From Fluviicola sp. (GTDB lineage Bacteria; Bacteroidota; Bacteroidia; Flavobacteriales_D; Crocinitomicaceae), in the NCBI RefSeq assembly GCF_039596395.1, contig NZ_JBCNJT010000002.1:1364001-1428000 (forward strand): a DNA stretch of 64,000 bases, in the 5' to 3' direction. The position numbers and the translations under genes are program-made. Numbering within the stretch: the first letter of the stretch is position 1; every line of letters begins with the position of its first letter. Below are positions 60,676-64,000 of this stretch, one piece after another. The notes below the pieces were generated by a model. The model had not been told where the DNA came from. It worked only from the letters and a program-made list of their open reading frames with translations, and made no database searches.

Positions 60676-61467
60676 CTACAAATATTGATTAGCCACCAGC
60701 CATTTTACAATTCGTTCCAGTACCAGCTGATTGCGATCAATTGCAGATGCGCTGAACGTTACATTTTCTGCCGAAGCAATCGGAACTACGCGCTTCAAAT
60801 TGTCTTTCATCGTTTGCATTTCGCAATTCTTCGCATTGTTCCCTCCCGTAAATGTTGCTTTTGCAATAGTCACTCCGGAAGGCAACTTGAATTCGTAGGT
60901 ATCATTTCCGGTACTTTTCACACTGATGTCTTTAAAGCTTCCGATCGTTTTGGAATCCTGCTCGATGGTTTTATCCTCTTTCAAGTTCAGGGGCCAGCTT
61001 TTGTTGCGGCTCACCAGCGTATAATCCATAGCGATCTTCGGTGCTTTTCCTTTTTTGGCGATGAATTCCTGTACTTTTTGTTCGTCCAGTTTTCCACCCG
61101 TGAAAATGCCACTTTTTCCCAATAGCTTGGCGAAAGACTTCTCAGTTCCCATTTTAGCTACCGTAAAAATCCCGATTTGATTAGCAGTTAAAAACGTCAA
61201 ACGGTAAAAATGGTCCATGTTGTTATTGGGATCCTGCTCAAATTCTCCTGCGTAAGCTGCAATGATCAGTTTTTCTCCATCCATCGAATTCACTTCAAAT
61301 GTACTGGTAAGTCCCATGTTTTCGGAATCTTTGATTTTGGTGATCTTAGCCACTTCCACACCGTCAATGGTTAAAAGGCCGTCCACATACGTGTATTCGG
61401 ATTTTTGGGCTAGTAAAGAGAATGCTCCGAACAAAGGAAGCATTAGTAAAAAGAGTTTTTTCATCAT
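60676..61467 (-). CDS. Exported protein of unknown function
   Basis: 263 aa with a signal peptide (MMKKLFLLMLPLFGAFSLLAQ). The mature part is mixed alpha/beta with no recognised motif; segments such as YVDGLLTIDGVEVAKITK and LKEDKTIEQDSKTIGSFKDI look like beta-rich repeats. Either of the first two Met codons could be the start. It is monocistronic, with a promoter box at 61514-61521. Confidence 0.7.
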   Translation of the reverse strand: MMKKLFLLMLPLFGAFSLLAQKSEYTYVDGLLTIDGVEVAKITKIKDSENMGLTSTFEVNSMDGEKLIIAAYAGEFEQDPNNNMDHFYRLTFLTANQIGIFTVAKMGTEKSFAKLLGKSGIFTGGKLDEQKVQEFIAKKGKAPKIAMDYTLVSRNKSWPLNLKEDKTIEQDSKTIGSFKDISVKSTGNDTYEFKLPSGVTIAKATFTGGNNAKNCEMQTMKDNLKRVVPIASAENVTFSASAIDRNQLVLERIVKWLVANQYL

Positions 61468-61513
61468 TATTTTTTGTTTTGACTGCTTACACCTAAGCCG
61501 TTAAAGTGTTCAA

Positions 61514-61521
61514 CAAAGATA
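61514..61521 (-). promoter_or_regulatory. TAnnTTTG (-7) box for the 60676-61467 gene
   Basis: TATCTTTG on the minus strand, 46 nt before the start codon. GTTGG 17 nt upstream could supply a weak -33. Confidence 0.5.
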
Positions 61522-61644
61522 CGGAAACAATTTAGCACCAACGATTTAAATAGTTGAGCAGGGTTTGTAGCCCGTCCACCGGTTTTCATAACTCGATGAG
61601 TATTGCTAATTTTATAAGCGGCAGCAATTGCCGGAACATGGGGT

Positions 61645-62592
61645 ATGCAGCAAGATCAACTAAAAAAAGAGATTCGGAGAAAAGCGGAAGAAATAGGCTT
61701 CCTGCATGTGGGTTTCTCCAGGGCTGATTTCCTGGCTTCCGAGGAACCGCGATTGGTGAATTGGCTGAAAGCGGAAAAACATGGAAAGATGGGGTATATG
61801 GAAAACCATTTCGACATGCGATTGGACCCGAGATTACTGGTTCCCGGTGCGAAAACCGTTATTTCTCTTGCCTACAATTACTTTCCTGCAACCACACAAC
61901 GGGAAGATACCTTTCAAATTTCCAAATACGCCTATGGCAAAGATTACCACGATGTAGTCCGTGCGAAATTGAAACAACTGGTTTCCGAACTACAGGAAGA
62001 AATAGGTGAAATAGAAGGACGCGTTTTTGTGGACAGTGCACCGATCCTGGAAAAAGCCTGGGCCGAAAAAAGCGGAGTGGGTTGGGTAGGAAAGAACGGA
62101 AACCTGATCCAACCCAAAGCGGGTTCATTTTTCTTCCTCGCGGAAATAATTTGTGATTTGGAAATCGAGCCCGACGGACCGATCCGGGATTACTGCGGAA
62201 CGTGCACCAAATGTATCGATGCATGTCCGACAGATGCAATCGAAGCACCTTATATCGTAAATGGCTCCAAATGTATTTCCTATGCAACTATTGAGTTGAA
62301 AGATGCGGATTTACCTGAATTGTTCCGTGGAAATATGGAGAATTGGGTTTATGGCTGTGACATTTGCCAGGATGTTTGCCCGTGGAACCGTTTTTCAAAG
62401 CCGCATACAGAACCGGAATTCCTGCCCAAAGAAGAAATTCTGTCCTTTTCAAAAGAAGACTGGAAAGCCCTGGATGAATTAACCTTCCAGGCAGTTTTTA
62501 AAGGAAGTGCAGTTAAAAGAACCAAGTTTTCCGGGTTGAAAAGAAACATTTCTTTTGTCAGTTCCTTTCACACTTTCCGTGATAAAGAATAA
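61645..62592 (+). CDS. queG: Epoxyqueuosine reductase
   Basis: 315 aa. It has GFSRADFLASEEPRL near the N-terminus, YGKDYHDVVRAKL and VFVDSAPILEKAWAEKSG (cobalamin-domain region). Two 4Fe-4S clusters follow: CGTCTKCIDACPTDAI and CDICQDVCPWN. QueG reduces epoxyqueuosine to queuosine in tRNA anticodons, using cobalamin and iron-sulfur clusters. No other queuosine gene is nearby. Confidence 0.94.
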   Translation: MQQDQLKKEIRRKAEEIGFLHVGFSRADFLASEEPRLVNWLKAEKHGKMGYMENHFDMRLDPRLLVPGAKTVISLAYNYFPATTQREDTFQISKYAYGKDYHDVVRAKLKQLVSELQEEIGEIEGRVFVDSAPILEKAWAEKSGVGWVGKNGNLIQPKAGSFFFLAEIICDLEIEPDGPIRDYCGTCTKCIDACPTDAIEAPYIVNGSKCISYATIELKDADLPELFRGNMENWVYGCDICQDVCPWNRFSKPHTEPEFLPKEEILSFSKEDWKALDELTFQAVFKGSAVKRTKFSGLKRNISFVSSFHTFRDKE

Positions 62593-62662
62593 GTTTGTTC
62601 ATTTTATTTTAATCGTGATTTAAACCTTTGATAATAAATAGCATCATAGGGAAAACTACAAC

Positions 62663-64000
62663 ATGAAACAAACTATCTTATTGTGCATGCTTGCATGTAC
62701 TTTCGCCACATTTTCCCATGCTCAGGGATTTTATGACCGCTCAACGGTACAGAAAATAGAACTCTTTTTCGGCTTTTCGGATTGGGACGCACAACTGGAC
62801 GCGCTTGCAACAACCACGGAGGATTACCTGCTGGCAGATTCTGTCCGGATTAATGGGATCGTCTTCGATAGCGTTGGAGTGAAATACAAGGGAAATAGTT
62901 CCTACAATCAGAATAACAACAAAAACCCGATTCACATTGAACTGGATTATGTGCATGGAAGCTACGACTACCAGGGATACACCGATATCAAACTACAAAA
63001 TGGGTATCAGGATCCTTCCATGATCCGTGAAGTGTTGTCCTACGCCATCCTGGAACAATACATGGATTGCCCCAAAGCAAATTTCGCAAATGTATACATC
63101 AACGGAACATTGCGGGGAGTATATTCCAATGCCGAGTCCATCAATTCCAAGTTCAACGGCGATCATTATTACACCTCTGACGGAAGCTTTTTCAAATGTA
63201 ACCCGATAGGTGGTGCCGGTCCGGGAGCCGGAGTAAGCCCTGATTTGAAATACCTCGGAGCGGACAGTTCCCTGTATGCAACCGGTTATGAACTGAAATC
63301 AGATTACGGGTGGAACAACCTGGTTGACCTGACGAATACCTTAAATAATAATTTTTCGGCGATTGAGTCTAAATTAGACATGGACCGCGCTTTGTGGATG
63401 CTGGCATTTAATAATGTGCTGGTAAACCTCGATTCTTATTCCGGAGCATTCCGCCAGAATTATTACCTGTATAAAGACCTGAACCAACGATTCGTTCCTA
63501 CGGTTTGGGATTTGAACATGAGTTTTGCCGGTTTTCCCGGTGGACCGACACAAGGGCAATCCTATACAGCAACCACACTTGATCCGTTTTCAAACAGTAC
63601 CTCTGCAAATCACCCTTTGATCATGAAGGTGATGGCAAACCCGATGTACAAACGGATGTATATGGCGCATTTGAGAACCATTGTACAGGAAATTTTTGCT
63701 TCGGGAGATTACCTGACAACGGCGAATACCATACGTACGACCATTGATGCATCGGTTCAGGCAGATCCTTATAAATTCTATACATATACGCAGTTCCAGA
63801 ATGGAATGACCACTTCTGTGTCGGGTGGCGGAGGCCCCGGCGGAGGAGCATCCATCCCTGGAATTCAGCAATTAATGAGTGCACGCGTTTCATTTTTTCA
63901 GTCGAATACCGACTATTTGCTTTCAGCACCATCCATTACTGCTTATGCAGCAAGCAATAACGCACCGAACTATGGAGAAACGGTAACCATTACGGCAACT
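62663..64000 (+). CDS. Secreted CotH kinase-family protein, 3' partial
   Basis: 446 codons are present and the frame is still open at the window end. A signal peptide (MKQTILLCMLACTFATFSHAQ) is followed by a CotH-type domain: GVKYKGNSSYNQ, IKLQNGYQDPSMIREVLSYAI, YINGTLRGVYSNAESIN and the catalytic-type VWDLNMSFAGF. CotH proteins phosphorylate other proteins in Bacillus spores; Bacteroidota members are secreted and of unknown target. A Gly-rich loop (SGGGGPGGG) occurs near 63821-63849. A T9SS sorting domain is likely downstream, outside the window. Confidence 0.85.
   Translation, partial: MKQTILLCMLACTFATFSHAQGFYDRSTVQKIELFFGFSDWDAQLDALATTTEDYLLADSVRINGIVFDSVGVKYKGNSSYNQNNNKNPIHIELDYVHGSYDYQGYTDIKLQNGYQDPSMIREVLSYAILEQYMDCPKANFANVYINGTLRGVYSNAESINSKFNGDHYYTSDGSFFKCNPIGGAGPGAGVSPDLKYLGADSSLYATGYELKSDYGWNNLVDLTNTLNNNFSAIESKLDMDRALWMLAFNNVLVNLDSYSGAFRQNYYLYKDLNQRFVPTVWDLNMSFAGFPGGPTQGQSYTATTLDPFSNSTSANHPLIMKVMANPMYKRMYMAHLRTIVQEIFASGDYLTTANTIRTTIDASVQADPYKFYTYTQFQNGMTTSVSGGGGPGGGASIPGIQQLMSARVSFFQSNTDYLLSAPSITAYAASNNAPNYGETVTITAT

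Noticed and set aside
1-64000. tRNA, rRNA and riboswitch genes
   Set aside because: No cloverleaf, rRNA core or known riboswitch sequence was noticed in any intergenic region by eye; a covariance-model scan would be needed to exclude small RNAs.

Overview
This window is a chromosomal segment of a Bacteroidota bacterium. It looks like Flavobacteriales, possibly a Fluviicola/Crocinitomicaceae-type organism, but that genus guess is inference. The evidence is: secreted proteins with type IX secretion (T9SS) C-terminal sorting domains of type A and type B; a complete alternative complex III operon (actABCDEF) joined to coxBA; an RteC-family protein; promoter-like TAnnTTTG boxes; and almost no Shine-Dalgarno sequences. 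No rRNA, tRNA or CRISPR array was seen.

Layout. 1-9 kb: end of a secreted M36 metallopeptidase, a LuxR-type regulator, polA, and a secreted protein of seven cysteine-rich repeats. 9-15 kb: a beta-propeller protein, surE / small membrane protein / lpxB, a SpoIID-like protein and a DivIC/FtsB-like protein, with two short tandem-repeat arrays starting at stop codons. 15-24 kb: methylmalonyl-CoA mutase (two subunits), an EI24 membrane protein, a 57-aa secreted basic peptide, and an operon of LTA-synthase-like / diacylglycerol-kinase-like / DinB-like genes. 24-38 kb is accessory: a decayed toxin-antitoxin pair, ChaN-like protein, twin HTH regulators, OmpA-like protein, an unexplained four-gene cassette (28.6-30.05 kb), RteC, two AT-rich type B T9SS proteins and a 1287-aa protein with two tandem S74 chaperone domains. 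38-46 kb: outer-membrane barrel, AsmA-like protein, DUF4956 plus VTC-domain pair, purT, a flavoprotein and a SPOR protein. 47-59 kb: the respiratory cluster. 59-64 kb: a GxxExxY nuclease-like pseudogene inside perfect 31-bp inverted repeats, ruvB, a secreted unknown, queG and a CotH protein that runs off the end.

How the genes work together. ActA-F oxidise menaquinol and pass electrons to the adjacent cytochrome oxidase subunits. MutAB and QueG are both cobalamin-dependent. LpxB, AsmA-like, SpoIID-like, FtsB-like and SPOR proteins serve the envelope and division. The T9SS cargo proteins imply secretion machinery encoded elsewhere.

Most notable non-coding structure: (i) a family of perfect intergenic palindromes, several at convergent gene ends; (ii) TAnnTTTG boxes ending 0-9 nt before start codons, which suggests leaderless or near-leaderless mRNAs; (iii) GTTCAAA/TTTGAAC mini-arrays; (iv) the inverted-repeat-bounded GxxExxY unit. 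Nothing here was checked against databases; family assignments come from recognised motifs.
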